Of a stretch of 64,000 nucleotides of DNA, positions 55,395 to 64,000 are shown in pieces. Every line of letters begins with the position of its first letter. Positions within the stretch are counted from its first letter, which is position 1. Position numbers and translations under genes: made by a program. The stretch comes from Chamaecyparis obtusa (Eukaryota > Streptophyta > Pinopsida > Cupressales > Cupressaceae): assembly GCA_027943335.1 (NCBI GenBank), contig BSBK01000970.1, forward strand, positions 857,001-921,000. The letters run 5' to 3'. A model generated the notes under the pieces. That model was not told the origin of the DNA, ran no database searches, and saw nothing but the letters and a program-made list of their open reading frames with translations.

Positions 55395-56340
55395 ATGGCA
55401 TACTTCAGGAAAGAAAGTCCTAAGTTCGATGGAGAGAATTATCTTGATTGGAAGAACAAGATGGTGACCCATTTGCAGTGCATTGCTTTTGAAGTTTTTG
55501 ATATAACAATCAAAGAAGACAAGGTTTCCACCTTAGAAGACCTTGCAAAGGATGATGCTACTAATAGACAAAAGGAATTGTTTCATCAGAATGCTATAGC
55601 TAAAGAAGCTCTTATCAGTGCTCTATTTGATGGTGAGTTTTCATAAATAAAAAAGGTAGATACAGCCCACAAAATATGGAAGCAGCTAGAAGACATATTT
55701 GAAGGAGACAAACAAGAAAAGGATGTGCCTAGAAGGACATGGAAGAAAAGATACAATGCATTAGAGATGCTACCTTAAGAAAATATCAGAGTTTACAATT
55801 AGAGGATTAATGAAGCAGTTGCTGGAATAAGAAACAATGGTGGAGAGATTTCAGAGCAAGACATTATGGACAAATTAATGACCACTCTCACTCCAGAATA
55901 TGAAAGAAAGATCAACATCCTTGATGAGACCATGTAGCTTAATCTAATTTCAAAAGAGAGACCTTGATCAGAAAAATCTTAGCTTTTGAGATTTCAAGAT
56001 TGAAGACAAAACCAAAGAGTGAGACAACCTTCAAAGCAACAATTCATGGTAAGAAATCTGCGAACACTTCTAGTAATTTTGATGATGATGATGAAGATAA
56101 AACATTAGATGATTTCAATGCTATGATTGCCAAAAGAGAAAAGAAAGGAAAAGGAAAATATGAAGTTCAATTACAATTTAAGTTCTTTTCATGTAATAAG
56201 ATTGGTCACTTTGCATCTAAGTGTCCTACTAGAGCTAGAAAGTTCAAAAATGATTACAAGCCTAAGTACTCTAAGGAATGCTACTAGTTGGAGATGGAGT
56301 TGCAGATGATGAATCAAGTGAAGAAGAAATTGGATTCAAT
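55395..56340 (+). pseudogene. Sirevirus gag
   Basis: The ATG at 55395 begins MAYFRKESPKFDGENYLDWK (the KFDGxNYxxWK start of plant Copia gag), open for 83 codons to a TAA. Similarity continues through KIWKQLEDIFEGDKQ and IMDKLMTTLTPEYERK (several TAG/TAA codons), shifts frame near 55950, and resumes at 55964-56287. There the knuckle reads FSCNKIGHFASKC, its first Cys replaced by Phe. A second frame change lies near 56285. Role: particle formation. Confidence 0.85.
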
Positions 56341-57662
56341 GCTATTGTAGACAAAATGAAGAATAAGATAGTTCATGAAGATAAGAAAGAGAATCATGAG
56401 CTAGCATTGATTTCACAAGCTAACATAAGGACATACTAGATTATAGACATTGGGTGCTCACATCACATGATAGGTGATAAAGGTGGGTTTTTTCATCTAG
56501 ACAAATACAATGGTGGTATGGTTAGATTTGGAGACAACACTCCTAAACCAATAGTTGGTAGAGGAGCCATCACCTTGGATGGAAAGAATACTACTGATGA
56601 TGTTCTCTATGTAGATGGTTTGAAACATAACCTTCTTAGTGTTGGATAGTTACTTGGAAAAGGCTATTAGTTGGAGTTTAAAGATGACAAATGCATCATT
56701 AACAAAAAGGATGGTGTTATGATTGCATCAAGCTCAAAGACAAGAGGTAATATTTTTTAACTCAATTTAGAAGAAAGTTGTTTTATTGCTAAAGTTGATG
56801 ACAGTTGGTTGTGGCATAAAAGACTATGTCATATCAATTTTGATAACATAGTAAAGATAAGTAATGTAAAGGCAGTAAGAGATCTACCTAGCATAGAAAA
56901 ACTAGTTGATACTATATGTAGGGAACATGTGATGGGGAAGCATATGAGAAATTCATTCAGGAGCAAGAAAAATTTAGTAGAGAACAAGTTGGATCTGATT
57001 CATACAGAGCTATGTGGTCCAACTCAAACAAGATCATACTATGGTGAAAGGTATTTCATTTTGTTTTTTGATGATTATACTAGGATGATGTGGGTTGCAT
57101 TATTGAAAGATAAGTCAGAAGCATTTGAGAAATTCAAAATATTCAAAGCGAAGGTTGAGAATGAATCTGGACTAAAGATAAAATGTTTGAGATCAGATAA
57201 AGGAGGAGAATTCACCTCTGATAGATTCTATGAGTACTGTGAAGAACATGGCATAAAGAGATAGTTGAGTTCACCTAGAACCCCTCAGTAGAATGGAATT
57301 GCAAAGAGAAGGAATAGGATCATTCTTGATACATCGTGCACCATTATGATAGAAGGAAAAGTTGCACACACCTACTGGAGAGATACAGTCAATACAAAAT
57401 TCTATACCATCAATAGAATTCAATTGAGTCTAGGCACTGACAAAACACCATATGAGCTATGGTTTGGTAATGTTACCACAATAAAATAATTCAGAATCTT
57501 TAGAAGCAAGTGCTACATCAAGAGGGATGAAGTAGTAGGAAAGTTTGATGCAAGAAGTGATGAAGGTATTTTTCTTGGTTACTCTACTAAAAGTAAAGCT
57601 TATAGATGTTTCATTTTAAGATTGAAAAAGATCATTGAAAGTGATCATGTTAAGATTGATGA
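56341..57662 (+). pseudogene. Sirevirus protease and integrase
   Basis: Protease signature IIDIGCSHHMIGD at 56440-56470 (Ile where Ser of DSG is usual). GAG-preintegrase: WLWHKRLCHINFDNIVKI and CREHVMGK (the second Cys of the CxxC is His). Integrase core: DLIHTELCGP, LFFDDYTRMMWV and LRSDKGGEFTSDRFYEY, then the E-containing region after a TAG at 57262 (LSSPRTPQ-stop-NGIAKRRNR). C-terminal: TPYELWFGNVTTIK and GIFLGYSTKSKAYRC. One frame from about 56350 with several TAG codons. It is interrupted at 57663-57667 by the solo LTR's TSD. Confidence 0.9.
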
Positions 57663-57667
57663 AAAGT

Positions 57668-58560
57668 TGATGCAGTGCAAGGCAGGAGAGTCCCCGATGG
57701 AGATGTCCTAGCCCCCAGCAAATAACCACACAATAGAATATAATAACAATACAAAGATTTAGATCCACACAATGCAAAAAAAACTCATAATATATTTTCA
57801 TCCAACATGCCCGGCTGTAAGGCCTTCCGGGTTACAGCCAAATACAATGTAATTACAATAGAAACTCCACAAGATCTCGCAAGATCCAAACCAAAACCCT
57901 AGCTAGCCCAGATCCACACACTGGTAGGAACCCCCAAGGAAGATCTAAACTTGTGCTCGCAAGCCCACCAAGCAATCTCCTTGTTTCCCAAGCCGCAGCT
58001 ACTAGCTCTCCTCAAAACTCCTCCACATCCACCTCCTCTTCTCCCAAGTGGAATGAATGATTCCTAAAGACTTCCCCCACAACCCCTACTTATACCAATC
58101 TAAGCCACAGGTTGGCCCTGAAAATAAATTAAATACAAATACCGAAATTAAATGCCACAAGTCGGCCAACAACAACAATTAAATGCCCAAAATAGATGTC
58201 TTAGTAAAATCGCGATATCTCCTAGCTCCGGATGAATTAGAACTGGTGCTTCAAACCGTAGGAAGAAATATAGGCTCTCTTCAATCTCTGAAATTTTTAG
58301 CCTCCAAATATTTATGGAAAATTACTTATACAGCCTGAAATAGGCACCAAATTCCTAAGCAAGGCCGAGCTCCCCAAGGCCATGCTGAGCAACCAAGACC
58401 ATGCCAAGTTCCATTAAATACATCAAATCCAATTAATGAAGACCCAAGTAGGTTTATCCAATTCTACCAAACCCCTCACACATGAAACTAAGTCCACACA
58501 ACTCCATCAAATCTCCCAAACATGCAGGATAGCCAACTACCCTGGGATGCTCCTGCATCA
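57668..58560 (-). mobile_element. Solo LTR, 893 bp (Gypsy-type)
   Basis: Termini TGATGCAGTGCAAGGCAGG and GCTCCTGCATCA, perfect TSDs AAAGT (57663-57667 and 58561-58565). On the minus strand it starts TGATGCAGGAGCATCC like the chromovirus LTR. It shares CCTTCCGGGTTA and GATCTAAACTTGTGCTCGCAAG with the LTR family at 3810 and 48966. The length with one TSD is 898 bp, which shifts the host frame by one; the Sirevirus frame changes by exactly that amount across it. Confidence 0.9.
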
Positions 58561-60400
58561 AAAGTTTATGGTTCAAGAAAGATATCATGATTACTCACCT
58601 AGGATTGAAGGAGAACCCAAACCCTCCACTAGTGAGACAATCATTGAGGAAATGTTTGATAGTATTGATGTGTTATTCAATGACCTTGAGACAAGTGAAG
58701 AAGGTAATCCTAAGGTTGATGAGTCAGCATCACCTAAAGTTCCAAATTTTACTTCTAGAAACCATTCCAAGGAAGACATCATTTGAGATCAGAGCGGCAA
58801 AGTCTTAACAAGATCACAAGCAAAGAAATCAACTAGCAGTGGAGCGGTATGTTTACTAGCTTAGAGTGAACATTTAAGTGTTGAAGATGCATTTAATGAT
58901 TTAGATTGGAATGATACTATGAAAGAAGAACATGATCAGATTATTAAGAATGACACTTGGGAACTGGTCCCAAGACCTAGTGATAAGAATGTGATTGGAA
59001 CAAAGTGGATATTCAGAAACAAGATGAATGAAGATGGTACAGTAGTAATAAATAAAGAAAGGTTAGTATGTAAGGGATATGCGCAAGGATAAGGCATTGA
59101 TTATTTAGACACATTTGTACCTCTGAGCATATTAGAAGCTATTAAGCTATTTCTAGCTTATGCTACAGTTGAAAACTTCAAATTTGATCAGATGGATGTC
59201 AAGTTAGCATTCTTGAATGGAAATTTGAAAGAAGTATACATTGAGTAGCCAGAAGGATTCACCTTATCAGACAGATTTGATATGGTATGCAAATTGAATA
59301 AAGCCCTCTATGGACTTAAGCAAGCCCCTAGAGCATGGTATGAGAGACTAGATGGATATCTAACAAAGATTGGATTCAAGAAAGGAGTAGCAGATTGTAA
59401 TCTATTCATTAGAGAGAAATATGATGGTCTACTACTTGTAGCTATATTTGTTGATGACATTATTTTTGGACGTAATGACAAATTAAGTGCAGAATTCACC
59501 AAAGAAATGAAGAATGAGTTTGAGATGAGTATTATTAGTCCTATCAAATACTTTTTGGGACTAAATGTGCAACAGACTGAAAAAAGAATTTTCATTAATC
59601 AATCCAAGTATGTGAAAGAGATACTGAGGAAATTCAAGATGGATGATTTCAAGATAGTAGGAATCCCTATGATCATTGGATGCAAGCTTATAGAAGAAGA
59701 TGACTCACCAGTAGTGGATAAAACATTGTACAAGTATATGATTGGTAAACTCATATATCTTACTTAGACTAGACCTGATATTTCCAATGTAGTTGGCATA
59801 GTTGGAAGATTTGTAGGAAAACCTAAGAAAAGTCACCTCATGTTAGTAAAAAGAATATTAAAATACTTTTAGGGCACTATAGATTATGGTCTATGGTATC
59901 CTAATTTAGAAAATGTTGAGCTTCATGTGTACACTGATGCAGATTGGGTAGGATGTGTTGATGACAGAAAGAGTACATCAAGTGGAGTTGTGTTTCTTGG
60001 TGATAGACTTGTCACTTGGAAAAGAAAGAAACAAAATTGTATTTGTCAGTCAACAACAGAAGTGGAGTATGTTTTAGAAGTCTTAAATTATTCTAAAATT
60101 GTTTGGATCAAGCAGATGATAAAGGATTTTGGATTTTAGATTGATTATCCTATTGTTATTCACTGTGATAACACTAGCACTATCAATATGTCAAAGAACC
60201 CTATAATGCATGCAAAGACAAAGAACATTGAGATGAAGTATCACTTCCTAAGAGAGAAAGTGGCAGAGAAAGAAGTCAAGTTGGACTATGTAAGTACTAA
60301 AGATCAGTTGGTAGATATATTCACAAAGCCCTTGCCTAAGGATACTTTTGAGTATCTTAGGGAGAAGTTGGGAGTAATTACCTTCCCTGATTCTACTTAG
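58561..60400 (+). pseudogene. Sirevirus reverse transcriptase and RNase H
   Basis: [22 protein letters not shown] (58950), QMDVKLAFLNGNLKEVYIE (59190), [20 protein letters not shown] and the active site [12 protein letters not shown] (59450), again FVDD. Then SPIKYFLGLNVQQTEKRIFI and LIYLT. RNase H: YTDADWVGCVDDRKSTSSGV, TTEVEYV, CDNTSTINMSKNPIMHAKTK, KYHFLREKVAEKEV, ending DQLVDIFTKPLP and a stop at 60398. One frame throughout with about nine stops (for example near 59088, 59248, 59766 and 59870) and no frameshift. The segment 58436-58786 is the linker between integrase and RT plus the end of the solo LTR. Confidence 0.93.
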
Positions 60401-60765
60401 AAGAAAGAAGGAAAGGCATCAATCCTTAGGGACTGATGGAAGGTTGACTACTCTACCTCAGAAGTAGTACTGGTGCTTAAAATTAATGGCACCCTTTTCC
60501 ATTTATGTCAAAGGGGGAGTAATATACAAAGTCATGAAAAACATAAGTAAGAAGGAGGAGTAGTATACTAAGGGGGAGCAGTATTTAGTTATGATAATAG
60601 TACAGTTGAGGAAATGGAGAATAGTGGAAAATATTGTAGTAGATGAAGGATTCATCTTTGGGGGAGTTTTGAAGAGGAAATGGAGAATTTTATAAAAGAA
60701 ATGTTCATTTGGGTTGGTGGTAGTTTTTCGTTCCACATGTTTCCATCAATGCCAAAGGGGGAGAT
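60401..60765 (+). promoter_or_regulatory. Four polypurine tracts before the 3' LTR
   Basis: TCAAAGGGGGAGTAATAT (60509), TAAGGGGGAGCAGTA (60570), TTTGGGGGAGTTTT (60658) and GCCAAAGGGGGAGATTG (60751-60766, abutting the LTR). The repeated GGGGGAG core over 250 bp is the Sirevirus multi-PPT arrangement. Confidence 0.8.
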
Positions 60766-62058
60766 TGTTGGAGATTTGCCAGCAAGCCAGTACTAACTGT
60801 ATGTTTGTCATTGATGACAACATATGGAAAGTAGCATGCGTGGAAGTCTCATGCAATGAGATTTTAGTATATGAAGCATGGACATGATATCATGGGCACA
60901 AAGGTTAACTGTTAGTACAAACAATTATATTGCAGCTTGTGTCAGTAGTGTTCATGATAGAGTAACACATAATGTTCTATGTATGGTTGTTCGTATAGTT
61001 ATCATGGAGTCTTGCATGCTTGGATATATGTTGAAGACATGTTAGTGATGTTTTAGTCATGGACGCATAGTCTGATATTCAATAGAAGTGAAGATATGCA
61101 GTCGTTATTCACCAATAGCAGTTTCCTATGTTTATTCAGAAGAGCCGACAGAGATTTTATTGGTTCTTGAGTTGTGCCTATCTTTAGGGTATGTGCCCTT
61201 GGATTTAAGCTTAGAGGAGAGTTATTGATGTTTAGTTAAGAGCACATGAGTTAATTCAGCTCGAGGAGAAAGATCCAATTATTTTGGTAGAGATGATAGT
61301 GTGTAGCGTGTGTCTACAATTATCTTATTAGATAGGTCCCAAAATGTGTTGCATGCATAGTAGAGCTGACAAAATGTTTATCCAATTTTGTTATGGTTTC
61401 TCTAATATGATTTCAAGGTGGTTCTAATAGGATGACTTGATTATATCATTTAGAGGAAAGATATTTATAGGCAGTCATTTGTGATTCCTTAAATGTGGTT
61501 CATGGTTGATTAAACAGAGTAGAGGAGAGTGTGAAAAGTGTTGAGCCATCAGAAGAGGGTCGGTGTGACCAAGTAAAGTATTTGTGCTATACATTGGAAC
61601 TGATACAGAAAGCAAGTCAAAGTGCAGTTCACCAAGATCCATATATAGTGTGTATCTATTATTCAGAAGGTTGTAGCCTTCGCCCCTTTGAGTAGTGAGC
61701 TCTCAGATAGTGCATCCTCTCCCCTAATAGGGACAATTGTAAAAGACTCCTAATAGGATCAGACCCTTGACCAGGTCTACTATACTAAATATATTGTAAA
61801 GAAACTCATAATAGGGTTAAGGATCTTCTAACAAGGATCATAATACACTAGTGCATAATATTAGTGGGTGTCAATTCCCACCAGGGTTTTTACCTATTTG
61901 GGTTTCCCTGTAACCAAAATATTATGTTGAGTTCAAGTTTTCTTTCATTGTGTTTATGCTCTATGTTTAAGTATACTGAATTTGATAAAGAATTGAAACT
62001 TGTAGATAACTGATTCACCCCCCCTCCTCTCAGTTATCTCTTGGGACTATTCCTAACA
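60766..62058 (+). repeat. 3' LTR, full length (1293 bp)
   Basis: Starts TGTTGGAGATTTGCCAGC directly after the polypurine tract and ends ATTCCTAACA. The last 712 bp pair with the 5' LTR; the first 581 bp have no counterpart at the left end of the element. Confidence 0.88.
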
Positions 62059-62063
62059 TTCTT

Positions 62064-63889
62064 GTCTTAGTCTGGAGGTGTGGTTTCACCAAATCTAACA
62101 ATAGGGCTTTCTCTTCAAGAGAACATATCGGGAGACTTTCATCTAGAATTTTCTCTCTTATTTTAAAATCTTCCTCTTTTGCCTATCTCTTCAATAATTC
62201 TAAAATGTTCCATAAATTGTCTAGAATCACTATTTTTAGTTCTAGGACTGTCTTTTTAAACTTCAGCATATGTTTGACAATCATTCCATCAATATCTAAT
62301 TTGTCAATCTCACTGTATTTCTCATATAACTTTCCTACTTGATCAATTCTACCTTCATCAACAATCCTTGTGCTTAACACACTGAGACTAGGTTTGAAAC
62401 TTACTTCTGGAGGTGCTTGAGTGTTTCTCTTGCTTCTTGTTTCTCACGATGATGGATGACTAGTGTTGATCTCTTTCTTCCTCTTTGCTATTGTCTTATA
62501 CTCCAGAGTAGTAAGATCAATTGTTACTATGGGTGTAGGAGGGGAAACATCTAATTTACCCTTCTGATCATTTGATTTCTCAATTTTCACCTTCTTCATC
62601 TTTGGATCATCAGATTTTGTCTTTGCTGTAGCTGTGCTCTCTATTTCCAAAGCAATCTTCTCTTTCCTTTCTTTGTCTAGGTCTGCTTGAGAAACTCCAT
62701 GAATTTTCAAAATCTTTGAAGTAACCTTGGAAAATTTTCTTTTTGTTGCTGTGTTGTTCAATACATCTACTTCTCTTGTTTTCTCTTCAAAAGTCCTCCA
62801 CCTAGGTTCACTGAGGTCCTTAGGTGTTGACAACAGAACTTGAGCATAAGCCTCTAGAATAGGCTCTTCAACTTCATATCCTAGGGGATGAATCCAATTT
62901 GTTCTTGGTTCAACAACCTCCATGCATGTTGTATCAGTCTCTACCATGAAACAAATACTATCCTTGTATTTTTCAACTATCTTTTTAGGTATCCTATATC
63001 TCATCTACATTCTCACTCTAAATGTTTTCAACTCTAATTCCATGTAATCTTTAAGGGTACTTTCTATGGATGCCTTAAAGGATATCTATGGCATAGTGGG
63101 AATAGATTTGTCTAGATACAAATCAAACACGTTTCCAAGAATATGGAAGTACATATAGATTATTAAAGACCCAAACCTAAATATCTTGGTCTTGTCATGC
63201 TTGATGGTTGTTATGTTGTCTATTAGCTATGCACACAAGATCTCACATAGATTAAACTCTCCATTCTCTCTTACCAACCTTATTGCTACTAGAATGGTGG
63301 CCACTGACACACTATTTACTCTGTTGGTGTGATGGAACCTATATCCCAGTATCATGGACATCAATTTGATGTCTTTCTCCTCTATAGGGTCTATTGTCAT
63401 TCTGCACCTATCACTTCTTGATTTGCAATTTTTCTCAACCAATTTTATCATGTCCTTGCCTGCTGGAAGAATGACGCCTTTCTTAGAGAGACCTGTCATC
63501 TCATTAATTAGATCTATTATCCTAACCGGTATTTGTCCTATCCAAAATAGGTCATCATAGATCCTGTTGAGTAGGATCTTGATCTATTCCAACTCATAGA
63601 ACTCATATGTCATAGCATATTCCACTATAGGATGATTTTCAAACTATGCATACTCATCCATGAAGGTTTTATCAGGTTTCATCATTGTTTCCATGTGCAC
63701 TCTTATTCTATCCAAACCTACTGGTTCCTTCTTGCAATATATGTATGCCCTAATATCTTCCACATGCTTAACACCCATGGGAGTGTGGGAGAATGCACCT
63801 TCTAGATCATCTAGTGTGGACTTGAACGGATGCCTCTTAAGCACATATCTCTTCTTCTCTGCCACATCAAATACAATGAGAGTAGCCAT
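62064..63889 (-). pseudogene. Long gene of the second pol-less element, N-terminal part
   Basis: Start proposed at the ATG at 63889 (MATLIVFDVAEKKRYVLKRH). Blocks in order: IPVRIIDLINEMTGLSKKGV, MILGYRFHHTNRVNSVSVAT, FGSLIIYMYFHILGNVFDLY, MRYRIPKKIVEKYKDSICFM, a Lys/Glu/Thr-rich linker (62444-62780), then IVDEGRIDQVGKLYEKYSE and helices to the insertion at 62063. These match ORF2 of the 38706-45884 element in order and spacing (there: ITKKMIHRITILPML, GTHIIAHKIYSSSRQNSV, FGSLLVCLFFY, EDYKNDICFMVD). Stops at 63644, 63590, 63227, 63005 and 62444 and some shifts break it. It continues at 54618. Function unknown. Confidence 0.75.
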
Positions 63890-64000
63890 TACTTACCTGT
63901 ATATCACTTTCCAAATGATCTCAAAGAATTTTGAATCGGCATGATGAATTAGTGCTTCCGCAACCGATCAAATGCACTTACTAAACAATGGTGAATCAAT
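63890..64000. other. Right edge, upstream of the long gene
   Basis: Continues the interior of the second pol-less element. No further start or motif is visible in 110 bp. If the layout matches the first element, a spacer and ORF1 would lie beyond the window. Confidence 0.4.

Larger units (their letters stand above)
54624..62058 (+). mobile_element. Copia/Sirevirus LTR retrotransposon with unequal LTRs
   Basis: Perfect TSD TTCTT (54619-54623 and 62059-62063). The 5' LTR is 714 bp (54624-55337) but the 3' LTR is 1293 bp (60766-62058); the 5' copy lacks the first about 580 bp. Internal order: PBS, gag, protease, integrase, RT, RNase H, four polypurine tracts. A solo LTR (57668-58560) sits between integrase and RT. 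Removing the element and one TSD rejoins the flanking minus-strand gene in frame (QTKT at 62064, RTLHIMD at 54620), independent proof of the boundaries. Confidence 0.9.
48044..64000 (-). mobile_element. Second pol-less (Sirevirus-like) LTR element, runs off the window
   Basis: The minus-strand 3' LTR (48044-52994, 1114 bp once its insertion is removed) is followed by polypurine tracts and a long gene (53239-54618 and 62064-63889) homologous in arrangement to ORF2 of the 38706-45884 element. No polymerase frame belongs to it; the Copia polymerase at 55-60 kb is in a separate plus-strand insertion. Its left end is TATTAGGAAT (TG changed to TA). The 5' half, 5' LTR and right TSD lie beyond 64000, so pol absence is certain only for the visible part. 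Confidence 0.75.

Noticed and set aside
60766..61346. Separate insertion explaining the extra 581 bp of the 3' LTR
   Set aside because: This part starts TGTTGG right at the polypurine tract, as a genuine LTR start does, and has no own TSD or terminal structure.

Overview
The window is nuclear DNA of a seed plant with a large, repeat-filled genome. A gymnosperm is my best guess, from the AT-rich composition and from repeat families I associate with conifers; this is an inference. I see no host single-copy gene, rRNA gene, tRNA gene or CRISPR array. Nearly all of the 64 kb is transposable elements nested inside each other. Coordinates of insertions come from paired termini, target-site duplications (TSDs) and reading frames that rejoin across an insertion.

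Layout. 1-2.28 kb: intergenic DNA and a tandem array built from two spacings (113 and about 298 bp). 2.3-5.45 kb: a decayed minus-strand gag-like gene cut by a solo LTR (3810-4713). 5.9-27.1 kb: one old LINE (about 2.8 kb remaining), split by a 9.9-kb DNA transposon (6790-16677), a 7.85-kb Copia/Sirevirus-type element (16893-24745, TSD GACTT) and a solo LTR (26188-26867, TSD CTTAT). The LINE endonuclease part is inverted relative to its reverse transcriptase. 27.1-32.6 kb: AT-rich DNA with degenerate satellites.

32.57-45.97 kb: a Ty3/Gypsy chromovirus with 785-bp LTRs. Its 3' LTR is split by a complete 7179-bp pol-less LTR element (38706-45884, TSD AACTC). That element encodes a coiled-coil protein with five CCHC zinc knuckles and a long second protein, but no protease, reverse transcriptase or integrase. 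48.04 kb to beyond the right edge: a second pol-less element carrying a related long ORF. Its LTR contains a gag-protease-only Gypsy element (48966-52797), and its coding region contains an autonomous-type Sirevirus (54624-62058, TSD TTCTT), itself hit by a solo LTR (57668-58560, TSD AAAGT).

How the parts relate. Autonomous-type Copia and Gypsy copies (all now broken) lie beside several elements without polymerase that share tRNA-iMet primer sites and repeated polypurine tracts with them, so the latter were presumably mobilised in trans. Decay is dominated by transitions and by nonsense changes at CAG and TGG codons, with few frameshifts, as expected from deamination of methylated cytosines in silenced plant repeats. 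The two most novel-looking items are the DNA transposon, with an unassigned transposase and a reverse-strand gene made of short phase-symmetric exons, and the pol-less element family with its conserved long ORF.
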